From Paenibacillus oleatilyticus (GTDB taxonomy: Bacteria; Bacillota; Bacilli; Paenibacillales; NBRC-103111), in assembly GCF_018998565.1 (NCBI RefSeq), contig NZ_JAHNZO010000030.1:36349-100348 (forward strand): 64,000 bases of DNA. The letters run 5' to 3'. Each line of letters begins with the position of its first letter. The stretch's first letter is position 1. Positions 40,324-48,960 of this stretch are shown in pieces. The notes below the pieces were generated by a model. The model did not search any database, was not told the origin of the DNA, and was given only the letters and a program-made list of their open reading frames with translations. Made by a program: the position numbers and the translations under genes.

Positions 40324-42402
40324 TTATTGTTTACGTGTTGAATTAAAATCAGCTAAAAAATTCAAAAAGGGTATCTTCAAGTTTCTTAAAACAGCTTCCG
40401 GCCACATTTGTTTTCTTATAATTTCCTTAATTCTATAAGGTGCTTTGTTTAAAGGTTTTCTGAAAAACTCTTTTAATAAATTTCCTTTAAAATTAAAAGT
40501 AGTTACTTCAAAAACACCAAAACTCTCAACATGTGAATATTCAAAAAAAGATTTAACTTCCTGTTTTGAAGGATACAGTATATATCTTCTAATCTGGTCT
40601 ATAAAATAAATTTTAAGTTGTTCGGTCTCGTCTTGCAACAAGGGATATACTATTAAAAAATCCTGCAAATAATCATCAATTGCCTCAAAAACATCAGCAA
40701 AATACTTATTAAAATTTTCTTTTTCTATTTCGAAAGATTTTAATTTAGGGTGAATTTTACCATTCTCGTTATAGTACCCAATTGTAGTTCCATGATTTGG
40801 AGTTGTACACATTTCAAAAATCGAACCATTTTTGAAGATAACATTATTTATGTGATTATTTTCTCTCGAATCCGCAAAAAAACCAAATTTATCGGATTTC
40901 TTTCCCCAATCATTATGACCATTAATCAAACCAACATAATACCCATAAACATAAGGAAATTCGTCATCGTCTTCAAATGTTCGTGTTATATTGTCTTGAA
41001 TTGTACCTTTCCAACCAATATCGACAAAAGCAACTTTGTCCAGTCCCCATATACCTTCTTGCTTAATATACTTTTTAAAATTATTTTTTGCTTCGTCTCG
41101 ATGCTTTATAAATAATGCTCTAACTTCATCATGATTTATAAAATTAAGAAATTTTTCATTTTCACTTGGATTTTCTATAATTTCATCAAAATCTTCCAAC
41201 CCAACCTCTAAAGCGTATTTATGATATATCTCGTTCGGTAAACTTAAATTTGATAATAAACTATTAATAGATTGTTTATTGTATTGAACCATAAAACGCT
41301 CTATCTCTTTCCAGGAAAACTCCTTCATAGAAGGAAGAAAAGTAGATTTTCTACTAACATAAAGATAACTAGCAGGCGGGTACTCATTTTCTAAATTAAA
41401 AGTAGTTATAATCTTATTATAAATATCATAGAAAACTTTACCTTCTCTAGCTAAAAACACAATTCTATTTAGCCTATTTTTTTGGCTCTGCTCCATGATA
41501 TATAACACAAACAAGATTAGAATCGGAGAAACAAGCAAACCTAATTTATAATTAGGATTTTGGTTTTCCTTAATATGTTCAGAAATATTTTTCACAACAT
41601 ATTCTAGGTATTTTCCTTTCCAAAAATCATTTCGATTCGAGGCCCAATGATGCAAATTCAAACCTGTCCTTCTTTTCTTTTCTAGTTTATCAGAAATATG
41701 AATTACATCTATTCCTTTACTACTTGCCATTTTTGCATCACTATAAATGTTATCTCCAACAAAAAGCATTTTATTCGGCTGAATAGATTCTGTTTTCATT
41801 ACAAACTCAAACAATTTACCAGTCATTTTTTTCGTTAAAGTTTGAGACGAGCAAAATCCCTTATGAAAATATCGCGAAACTCCCAATTTGTCCAAGAATC
41901 TCCATATGATATCAATCGAGAAATACATGTCTGATATGAAGATAATTTTTTTGTTTTCATCAAGGAGCCTTTTTAAAACTTTTTTTATATTCGGTGTAAG
42001 AGATTGAGAAGACATCTCTAACTGAATTTCCTTCTCGTATAACATGTCAAACAATACTTTTTTGTCTAATGATACATTAAAACTATCAATCCACTCGCTT
42101 AAAAAATTCTCATATAAAAATTCATGATCAAATCCTAAAGCTTCATTTCTAGTACCTAACGTTACCTCAAGATCGAACCTTTTTTTTCTAATTAGTTGCC
42201 AATCGAGTTTTTCTTTTGTTTCTTTATAAATCAAATCAACCGCATATTTTGCCACTAAATCTTTTATAACTTCAGGTTCAAGTCTTCTTCTAATAATTGT
42301 GTCGAAAATATCGAATCCAATTACGTCTTTTTCCTTCATTGAATAAACAATATTTTTTTCCAATTGATTAAAATCTGAAACCCGAACCGTACCCAATGAC
42401 AT
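40324..42402 (-). CDS. HAD-superfamily hydrolase of the COG5610 type
   Basis: A 692-residue two-domain protein. The N-terminal HAD fold has motif I GFDIFDTIIRRR, motif II FISDMYFS and motif III/IV NKMLFVGDNIYSDAKMA. The C-terminal 450 residues are a second conserved domain with IVFLAREGKVFYDIY, YLYVSRKSTFLPS and VAFVDIGWKGTIQDNI. This combination is frequent in polysaccharide clusters (COG5610); its reaction is unproven but a phosphatase or glycan-processing role is usual. ATG 42402 has AAGGAGA six bases upstream, eleven bases after the previous stop. No signal peptide. Confidence 0.78.
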   Translation of the reverse strand: MSLGTVRVSDFNQLEKNIVYSMKEKDVIGFDIFDTIIRRRLEPEVIKDLVAKYAVDLIYKETKEKLDWQLIRKKRFDLEVTLGTRNEALGFDHEFLYENFLSEWIDSFNVSLDKKVLFDMLYEKEIQLEMSSQSLTPNIKKVLKRLLDENKKIIFISDMYFSIDIIWRFLDKLGVSRYFHKGFCSSQTLTKKMTGKLFEFVMKTESIQPNKMLFVGDNIYSDAKMASSKGIDVIHISDKLEKKRRTGLNLHHWASNRNDFWKGKYLEYVVKNISEHIKENQNPNYKLGLLVSPILILFVLYIMEQSQKNRLNRIVFLAREGKVFYDIYNKIITTFNLENEYPPASYLYVSRKSTFLPSMKEFSWKEIERFMVQYNKQSINSLLSNLSLPNEIYHKYALEVGLEDFDEIIENPSENEKFLNFINHDEVRALFIKHRDEAKNNFKKYIKQEGIWGLDKVAFVDIGWKGTIQDNITRTFEDDDEFPYVYGYYVGLINGHNDWGKKSDKFGFFADSRENNHINNVIFKNGSIFEMCTTPNHGTTIGYYNENGKIHPKLKSFEIEKENFNKYFADVFEAIDDYLQDFLIVYPLLQDETEQLKIYFIDQIRRYILYPSKQEVKSFFEYSHVESFGVFEVTTFNFKGNLLKEFFRKPLNKAPYRIKEIIRKQMWPEAVLRNLKIPFLNFLADFNSTRKQ

Positions 42403-42413
42403 AATATTTCTCC

Positions 42414-43130
42414 TTATTTTATCAGTATCCACCCTAAATCTATACTATTGTCCGCGGTGCTTTGTATAGACAATCTTTCAAAAGTTACAGGATTATAAAT
42501 ACCAACTTTGATTTTATAGTATCCAGACGCAAACGACGAAAAATCAATAATATTTGTATAAGTTTTCTTTCCAGGCCAATGACGTATTGGAATAGCCGGC
42601 CAATTGTCTAACGAAAAATATCCTTGGGACAACCTTTCTTGTGACAATTGACTAACATTTTCAGGGTAAGCATGGACAAAAAACAGCAGATCGCTTTTTA
42701 TTTCTTCAAATCTAGAAAAATAAAGAAAAACCTTTTTACTTTCCACCCTAAAACCATGAAAGGCTATTATATCGCCCATTATAATTGTATTACTTGAATA
42801 AGGTAACCCGTCCGTAAATGTTGTCGAATGGCGGTCTTTCCTAAAAACTCTTTTTATTTTTTTCAACATTGTTAAAGTAAGCTTTGCAATTCTATAGAAA
42901 AACTTTAAAAAACTATAGAACAACAAAACTAGTCTTTGTAAAGAAAAAGCTATTTTTATTAAGCCTTCATGACCAAATTTATTAAAATAGCTTAATGGAG
43001 CCCTTTCAAATATAATGAATGCAATAACTTCAACTAACGATGGTGCTGATACATCATTCTTTTTCTTTTTATAAATCTTCCTTGTCAAAAGACGATAAAT
43101 CAAAGGGAAAATTTTTTCATTTTTAATCAT
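42414..43130 (-). CDS. Glycan-locus protein with C-terminal beta-sandwich, function unknown
   Basis: A 238-residue protein that I cannot name. The N-terminal half is basic and helical with a hydrophobic stretch (LQRLVLLFYSFLKFFYRIAKL, about residues 60-85) and a Lys/Arg-rich segment, so it may sit on the membrane. The C-terminal half (IIMGDIIAFHGFRVESKKVFLYFSRFEEIKSDLLFFVHAYPEN... and FASGYYKIKVGIYNPVTFERL) is an immunoglobulin-like beta sandwich of the sort appended to surface-glycan enzymes and close in style to the Wzt C-domain. ATG 43130 has GGAG six bases upstream and overlaps the preceding gene's end. Confidence 0.6.
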   Translation of the reverse strand: MIKNEKIFPLIYRLLTRKIYKKKKNDVSAPSLVEVIAFIIFERAPLSYFNKFGHEGLIKIAFSLQRLVLLFYSFLKFFYRIAKLTLTMLKKIKRVFRKDRHSTTFTDGLPYSSNTIIMGDIIAFHGFRVESKKVFLYFSRFEEIKSDLLFFVHAYPENVSQLSQERLSQGYFSLDNWPAIPIRHWPGKKTYTNIIDFSSFASGYYKIKVGIYNPVTFERLSIQSTADNSIDLGWILIK

Positions 43131-45270
43131 TAGCATCTCCATAAATACTATTAATCATATTCAAATACACATCATCAGACAAAAATTCCTTGCTTTTTTC
43201 CATACCGACTCTTCTTACAATATCATAACTATCCGGAAAAGTATTGAATATATTGAGAATCCTCTCTAATTCAGTAACATTATCGTAGGATAAATAATGT
43301 TCCCCTGGCATGAAAGTATAGTTAGATTCAAATTTAGGTGCAATAACTAAGCATCCACTTGTCATATCACGTAAAGCATAAGTAGGCATTAAATAATCTT
43401 CTTTTATACTTGGTAAATAAAGAACTACTTTTGAATTTTTCAATAGTGGTGCTAAAAGTTTTTCGTCTGAAACCTGATTAACATGGAGATACTCAAAGTT
43501 TTCAATAATTTGAAACCAGTCTTTATTTTGTTCCGTATGTTCAGACCCAATTATTAATAAAGGGATTTTTCTCTCCAACCAGTCATTAAGGCTTGAATGA
43601 CTTAAAAACAATTCTGAATTAATAGGCAAAAAGATAGAACTTAATAATCTGACGTTTTTGGAATGCAATAAAGTTGCGATTTTGCTATTTACATGTACAA
43701 CGAACACATCGTCTTTTAACTTTCGCAAACGATCAATCTCAGAAACTGTCATTTCCTTAGTCATAACAAGAAACTTAACGTTAGGAATCCGATCGAGAAG
43801 TTCTGTATTAATTGGATTCAAATCATATATTACACAATAATCAGGATTTTTTTCTTTAATTTTATTAATAATTGAATCATCAATTTGGTTTTCAACATGA
43901 ATAAAAGACACCGTCAAGTTGCTGGAAGAAGACGGGACTGTACTGAAATGTCTTCTTTTATCCCCCACAAAACAAACCAGAGGACTGTCAACTTTTGCAT
44001 GAGCACTAAAATTTTGCGGAAACTGCGGCAACTCTTGTTCGATAACAATTTCTTTTGTATTCTTGATTTTTTTAATTTTCTGAAAAACACCTGGAAATTC
44101 CCGTTTTACAAACCTCTTTAAACCTTCTTGAAATAAAAGTGCTAATTCCTTTTTATTATAGCTTCTATTAATTGCAGCATGGAGAGGGCCAGCTAATTTT
44201 AAACTTGCAATAAGTACATTCATAGTAACATGTTCTAAATTAGTTTCATTAATATCTTTTTCAATTTCCTTTACTATAAACTTTTCCATCTCTTTAACTG
44301 CTACTTCCCAAGAAGGCCATTCGTTTGCTGTTTTTGCTGCATTGGTCTTTAGTTGAGTAAGCAGACTATCATCGTGTAGTAAATTTCTTAATTCTTTAAT
44401 TACTTGTTGGTCATCCCCCATAGGAACAACAATCCCATTATCATAATGCCTCATATATTCGTCGTGACCAGTAACATTAGATGTAATCGCAGTTCCGCCA
44501 CAATGCATGATTTCTAGCGGAGGACCAAACATTCCTTCGACTACACTTAATTTAACTAAGACATCACAAGAACGATATATTGCTGGAACTTCTTTCATAG
44601 GTATTTTGGAAAATAGCCTGTTTACACCTTTATATTCGTTAGTAGGTGTAGAAGTTAGTAACCAAATATCTTTCACTCCTGCTTGTTGGCACAAAGCTAC
44701 AGTTTCTTCTACTTTTTTAAAGGGGACCCCTAATGGGCCTTCAACTAAAACTCGAAGCCCCAGAGGCCTAGAATCATCTATAATTGGCCCGTCCGTAGTG
44801 AAAATATCTTTTTTAATGCCATTTCTAACCAAGGTCACATCAGAACCATAATGGTTTCTTAAATACTCCATAATCCATGTGGCCTCTGTAACCACAGGAT
44901 AAGGCAAGCGATAAGTAAATTCCGCAAGAGCTTTCATATCGGGATCTTTCTCAGAGAAAAATCTGGATTCAATGGATTGACAAAAGTATGCATACCTTCT
45001 AGCGCGAACGAAAGGAAGATCATACACGCTACGCCACCAGGTTGCGATAGAAATATCAAAAAGAATACCTCTGCATTGTTCATGAGAGAGACATTCCAAT
45101 TGCATTGCTTCGGGATGCCAAGATAATCTCTGCTTATCAAAAGGAATTTCTGTAACAATATAAACTTCATGGCCTAGTTTACTTAATCCAACAGCATGCT
45201 CCATTATAACATTTGTTCCACCTGATATTTCAGGATATCCAAGCAAGAAAGCTATTTTATATTTAGACAC
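43123..45270 (-). CDS. Large GT4-type glycosyltransferase with second, degenerate domain
   Basis: A 715-residue protein. Residues 1-360 are a GT-B glycosyltransferase (IAFLLGYPEISGGTNVIMEHAVGLSKLGHEVYIV, VRNGIKKDIF, then CDVLVKLSVVEGMFGPPLEIMHCGGTAITSNVTG with the EX7E motif). A helical linker (about 345-440) leads to a second domain (VCFVGDKRRHFSTV..., LLIIGSEHTEQNKDW, VVLYLPSIKEDYLMPTYALRDMTSGCLVIAP) that resembles a GT-B core but lacks a clear EX7E, so it may be inactive or acceptor-binding. GTG 45270 with GGAG eight bases upstream is preferred over GTG 45279. It lies just after wzm. Confidence 0.82.
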   Translation of the reverse strand: MSKYKIAFLLGYPEISGGTNVIMEHAVGLSKLGHEVYIVTEIPFDKQRLSWHPEAMQLECLSHEQCRGILFDISIATWWRSVYDLPFVRARRYAYFCQSIESRFFSEKDPDMKALAEFTYRLPYPVVTEATWIMEYLRNHYGSDVTLVRNGIKKDIFTTDGPIIDDSRPLGLRVLVEGPLGVPFKKVEETVALCQQAGVKDIWLLTSTPTNEYKGVNRLFSKIPMKEVPAIYRSCDVLVKLSVVEGMFGPPLEIMHCGGTAITSNVTGHDEYMRHYDNGIVVPMGDDQQVIKELRNLLHDDSLLTQLKTNAAKTANEWPSWEVAVKEMEKFIVKEIEKDINETNLEHVTMNVLIASLKLAGPLHAAINRSYNKKELALLFQEGLKRFVKREFPGVFQKIKKIKNTKEIVIEQELPQFPQNFSAHAKVDSPLVCFVGDKRRHFSTVPSSSSNLTVSFIHVENQIDDSIINKIKEKNPDYCVIYDLNPINTELLDRIPNVKFLVMTKEMTVSEIDRLRKLKDDVFVVHVNSKIATLLHSKNVRLLSSIFLPINSELFLSHSSLNDWLERKIPLLIIGSEHTEQNKDWFQIIENFEYLHVNQVSDEKLLAPLLKNSKVVLYLPSIKEDYLMPTYALRDMTSGCLVIAPKFESNYTFMPGEHYLSYDNVTELERILNIFNTFPDSYDIVRRVGMEKSKEFLSDDVYLNMINSIYGDAND

Positions 45271-45292
45271 GGTTTCCACTCCAATCCTATAA

Positions 45293-46087
45293 CTACATTA
45301 CATCAGCAAACGCTTTTTTAGTCTTTTTAAACCATATATACCCTAATACCATAATCACAAGAGATATACCAAGAGTTTTAATAAACCATACCCAATCTGG
45401 CAAGTTTCCGTAAAATAATATTGCCCTTGCATTCTCAATAACACCAGTCATTGGGTTTAACATCATTAACGGTTGGAATGATTCGGGAAGTGCTGTTACG
45501 GGATAAAAAATAGGTGTAACAAAAAACAAAATTTGTACAACGATATTAATAAAGTACGAAGTATCTCTAAAAAAAACTCCGATTGAAGAAATAAACCAAC
45601 TAATTCCTAAGACAAAAAAACATAGAGGAATATATATTAAAGGTAATAAAACAACAGTCAGATGAATTTGTCCTGCTATAAAAAACATAGCCAATAATAA
45701 AATAATTATGCTAATAATCGAATGAATCAATGCATTAAATAAAGAGACTATACTAAGTAATTCTAAAGGAAACACAACCTTGGTTACATAATTAGGATTA
45801 CCCAAAACTAATCCAGGTGCACGTGTAACTACTTCACTAAAAATAGTGTGAAAAATAAGGCCGATAAATAGCAAAAGAGCATATTCGGTTTTATTTGTAC
45901 CTACGGCTGCTGTCCCCCATCTAGCTTGAAACACAACACTGAATACAAAAGTATAAATGGTCAACATAATTAAAGGATTTATAATTGACCATGCAATCCC
46001 CAAGAAAGATCCTTTGTAGCGCATAAGAACGTCTCTTTTAAGTAGCTGCATAAATAAATCTCTGTGCTTAAGTAATAAAAACATCAT
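45293..46087 (-). CDS. wzm: ABC-2 type permease of the polysaccharide exporter (Wzm)
   Basis: A 264-residue integral membrane protein with six helices, forming the translocation channel for lipid-linked polysaccharide. The signature start KHRDLFMQLLKRDVLMRYKGSFLGIAWSIINPLIMLTIYTFVF is typical of Wzm/TagG. Later features include VTKVVFPLELLSIVSLFNALIHSIISI and ITYPVTALPESFQPLMMLNPMTGVIENARAILF-like text (FYPVTALPESFQ). ATG 46087 or 46084 follows GAGGAG. The ATPase partner is at 39025-40302, separated by three other genes, so the transporter genes are split within one operon. It is divergent from the ligase. Confidence 0.93.
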   Translation of the reverse strand: MMFLLLKHRDLFMQLLKRDVLMRYKGSFLGIAWSIINPLIMLTIYTFVFSVVFQARWGTAAVGTNKTEYALLLFIGLIFHTIFSEVVTRAPGLVLGNPNYVTKVVFPLELLSIVSLFNALIHSIISIIILLLAMFFIAGQIHLTVVLLPLIYIPLCFFVLGISWFISSIGVFFRDTSYFINIVVQILFFVTPIFYPVTALPESFQPLMMLNPMTGVIENARAILFYGNLPDWVWFIKTLGISLVIMVLGYIWFKKTKKAFADVM

Positions 46088-46280
46088 TATTCTCCTCAAA
46101 TAAAATGTCGAAATTAGTCCGTTTCCATTTTATCAGATTAATATTACAAATTCTAGCCACTGAAAAACTTATGCATTCTAGCCACCTTTTTCTTACTCCA
46201 ATACGTATCATTGATTTAATGCTAATTTCATTACTTTATGATAAGATAAATGTCGTAATTTAGATAAAAGGAGAGAAACC

Positions 46281-48764
46281 ATGAGCGGCAAGAAGAAGTA
46301 TTATGTCCCTGATCATGCAGTGGACAACAGTGCTCTGGCAAGTGATGATAAACATTCTATTTTGTTCTGGCTTTTAGCCGGCATTACCCTATTGATTTTA
46401 ATATGGGCTCCATTTCAGAGAGCATTGTTTAATGGCAACAATTTCGATTTCGAGAGATCTATTTTTTCCACCTTCGTATGGTCGGCTATTATGTTGCTTC
46501 TTATTTCTATTTTAGCTTTTTATAAATGGAATTTGAACCGATGGTCTGACTTCCTAAGCATCATGATCTGGTTGATTCCACTTACTTATTTTATTTCTTC
46601 CATTTCGCCGGCATCCAAATATAGTGCAACGAATATGGTCTTCATCACGTTTGTGTATGCTAGCTTTTATTTAGTTGGTTTTTTTCTTGCCAAACAAGAC
46701 AGCGGTAGTTCTCTTCTTATCAACGGAATTATGGGCTCCGGATACTTGGTCGTCTGGTTCGGCATAATGAACTGGTTTGGGCATAAAGAAACAGCCTATG
46801 CAATCGTGAAGTGGTTTGCTTCCGATATGGCACAATATAACATCTACCAACATGCTATTATGGCCGACGATAACGGCGTCAGACTGACATCCGTATTTCA
46901 ATATGGAAATGCTTACGCCGCCTTCCTGATCGCTATGCTGCTCGGTTCTTTATATTTAATTTCAACATCCAAAAAATGGACTTCAACTGTATTTCATGGG
47001 TTTATGGTCATCCCGATTTTAATTTCTTTCTTTCTAACTTTGTCCCGCGGTGCGTTAGTGATCCTGCCCGTTATCTTTTTAGTCGTAATCATCTTTTTAA
47101 AGATGAAGAAGCAGCTCACCTTCATTCTTTACACCATTGTTGCTTCCATCATCACTATGGCTATTCTTAGTCCAGTTACAAATGTTGGTGTGGAGCAGGT
47201 GAAACAATACAATGGTGCCCTGGCCATGAAAGGCTGGACCACATTAATTATCGCGGTATTGCTTTTTACAGGGATCGCCGCTGTATTACAAAGATTCGTT
47301 GTGCCTCGCGTTGAAGAAAAACTCAACGCCATAAGCAATAAAAAAGTCTCATACTTTATTATTCCGGCAGGAACTGTCGTACTTGGTGCAATAGTCGCTT
47401 TCCTATTGCTTGGCAATACAGGGTTCCTGAATCTGTTTCCGGAGAACATCAAGCAGCGTATCGAAAATATTAACTTCGAACAAAACAGTGTATTGGAAAG
47501 AGGAACATTTTATAAAGACGCTTTAAAACTCTATTCGGATTATCCTGTGATCGGAGCCGGAGGAGGAGCTTGGTCGGCGCTCTATGAGAAGTACCAAAAC
47601 AATCCTTATGTAAGCCGACAAGCGCATAACTTTTTCCTTCAATATTTAGTTGAGGTTGGAATTATTGGCTTTGTCATTTTTATTGTTATATTGTTATCGA
47701 TTCTGTGGCTCTTTCATCGCAAGTTTCATAATGATAGTGGTGAAAACTCAAGTTCTCGATATGTTTATTATATTATAGCTATATCGTTACTTATCCACAG
47801 TGCGCTTGATTTTGATCTCAGTTTCGTTTACTTAGGAATTCTTTTATTCCTCTGCCTTGGAGCAATGATCGCTAATAATGATTTTGAAATAAAAGGATCG
47901 TGGAAGAAAAGTATTCAAAAAGCTAAATGGGTTTACCCTGCATTACTCGTTGTTCTTTCGATCATTTTTTTCTTCAACGGGGTTCAACTGTTAAGTGCTA
48001 ATAGCAACTTCGAGAATGCCAGGATGCAGGCCTCAACCAGCAAAAATTTTAACGATATCACCGGACCGTTAGATAAAGCCATGAGCCAAAATTCCAATCA
48101 TCCGGACTATGCATTATTTAAAATTGATATCTTGTTGCAGGTTTATAATCAGACTAAAGATGAAAACTATTTTAATGAGGCAAACCGTATTTTAACGGAA
48201 ATGCTTAAGAAAGAGCCACATAATAGAACTCTCATCGATAGGGAGCTTAACACATTAACATTAAAAGGCAAGAACAAAGAAGCCTTGGAGCTAACCAATC
48301 AAGAAATCAACAATTTTCCTTGGGATATTAGTTTGTATGAAAAAAGCATTGTTTTAAGTACTGACCTGGGTAACGCAGCACAAGACAAAAATGATGCCAA
48401 AGAAATGAACCTGTACCATGATCAAGCTTTGTCCATTTACTCTAAAGTGGAGGAAAGAATCAAAGCTCTCTCTCTACTGCCCAAAGGACAGCTGCAAGGC
48501 CGAGAATTTAGTGTCACTCCTATAATGGGTATGGCTTTGGGTCAGATACAATATATAAGAGGTCATTATGATGCAGCTGAAGCAATGTTGCACATTGGCA
48601 TTAATGGCTCGATCGATAATCAAACCACTCGACTAATTATTCGCTGGTACCTGGCTTCACTTCAAAAACAAGGAAAGGCAGACCAGGCCCTCTTCGATAA
48701 ACTAGTAGCAAAAGACCCGAACGAACGTCAAGAAATTCAAAACCTTGTAAACGCAAAATTTTAA
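46281..48764 (+). CDS. O-antigen-ligase-family protein with C-terminal TPR region (putative glycan:protein ligase)
   Basis: An 827-residue protein with about 13 membrane helices (residues 25-560) of the Wzy_C/WaaL superfamily. Motifs: LSRGALVILPVIFLVV (SRG loop), the large outside loop SDYPVIGAGGGAWSALYEKYQNNPYVSRQAHNFFLQYLVEVGIIGF with the key His, and WVYPALLVVLSIIFFF as the last helix. Residues 575-827 are outside and form TPR-like helix pairs (ALFKIDILLQVYNQTKDENYFNEANRI, KNKEALELTNQEINNFPWDISLYEKS). In Paenibacillus alvei, WsfB of this type moves the S-layer glycan onto its protein. Here it precedes an SLH protein gene, suggesting the same role. AAAGGAGAG precedes ATG. Confidence 0.85.
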   Translation: MSGKKKYYVPDHAVDNSALASDDKHSILFWLLAGITLLILIWAPFQRALFNGNNFDFERSIFSTFVWSAIMLLLISILAFYKWNLNRWSDFLSIMIWLIPLTYFISSISPASKYSATNMVFITFVYASFYLVGFFLAKQDSGSSLLINGIMGSGYLVVWFGIMNWFGHKETAYAIVKWFASDMAQYNIYQHAIMADDNGVRLTSVFQYGNAYAAFLIAMLLGSLYLISTSKKWTSTVFHGFMVIPILISFFLTLSRGALVILPVIFLVVIIFLKMKKQLTFILYTIVASIITMAILSPVTNVGVEQVKQYNGALAMKGWTTLIIAVLLFTGIAAVLQRFVVPRVEEKLNAISNKKVSYFIIPAGTVVLGAIVAFLLLGNTGFLNLFPENIKQRIENINFEQNSVLERGTFYKDALKLYSDYPVIGAGGGAWSALYEKYQNNPYVSRQAHNFFLQYLVEVGIIGFVIFIVILLSILWLFHRKFHNDSGENSSSRYVYYIIAISLLIHSALDFDLSFVYLGILLFLCLGAMIANNDFEIKGSWKKSIQKAKWVYPALLVVLSIIFFFNGVQLLSANSNFENARMQASTSKNFNDITGPLDKAMSQNSNHPDYALFKIDILLQVYNQTKDENYFNEANRILTEMLKKEPHNRTLIDRELNTLTLKGKNKEALELTNQEINNFPWDISLYEKSIVLSTDLGNAAQDKNDAKEMNLYHDQALSIYSKVEERIKALSLLPKGQLQGREFSVTPIMGMALGQIQYIRGHYDAAEAMLHIGINGSIDNQTTRLIIRWYLASLQKQGKADQALFDKLVAKDPNERQEIQNLVNAKF

Positions 48765-48776
48765 AATAACTTTATA

Positions 48777-48823
48777 AAAAAATGGTAGCTAAATTTACAC
48801 TACAATTTGCTACCATTTTTTTG
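48777..48823 (+). terminator. Terminator of the ligase gene
   Basis: AAAAAAATGGTAGC / GCTACCATTTTTTT stem with T-tract, between the ligase and the S-layer gene. Confidence 0.85.
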
Positions 48824-48915
48824 CCTATAATGTTAAAATAGATTCTAGGCCTTAAAGACGATTTTAAATCGAAAAAGGTATTGATTAGTCGATTCTACTC
48901 AGGGAGGGAGGTGAA

Positions 48916-48960
48916 ATGCGAAATGAGTCAAATAGAGAAAAAAAATGTTTACAATCGTGA
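48916..48960 (+). CDS. Possible 14-residue leader peptide before the S-layer gene
   Basis: ATG 48916 with GGGAGG eight bases upstream begins MRNESNREKKCLQS and stops at TGA 48958-48960, immediately before a second ribosome site (AAAGGAG). It overlaps the start of the longer S-layer reading in another frame. It could couple translation to the GTG start at 48977. Confidence 0.3.
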   Translation: MRNESNREKKCLQS

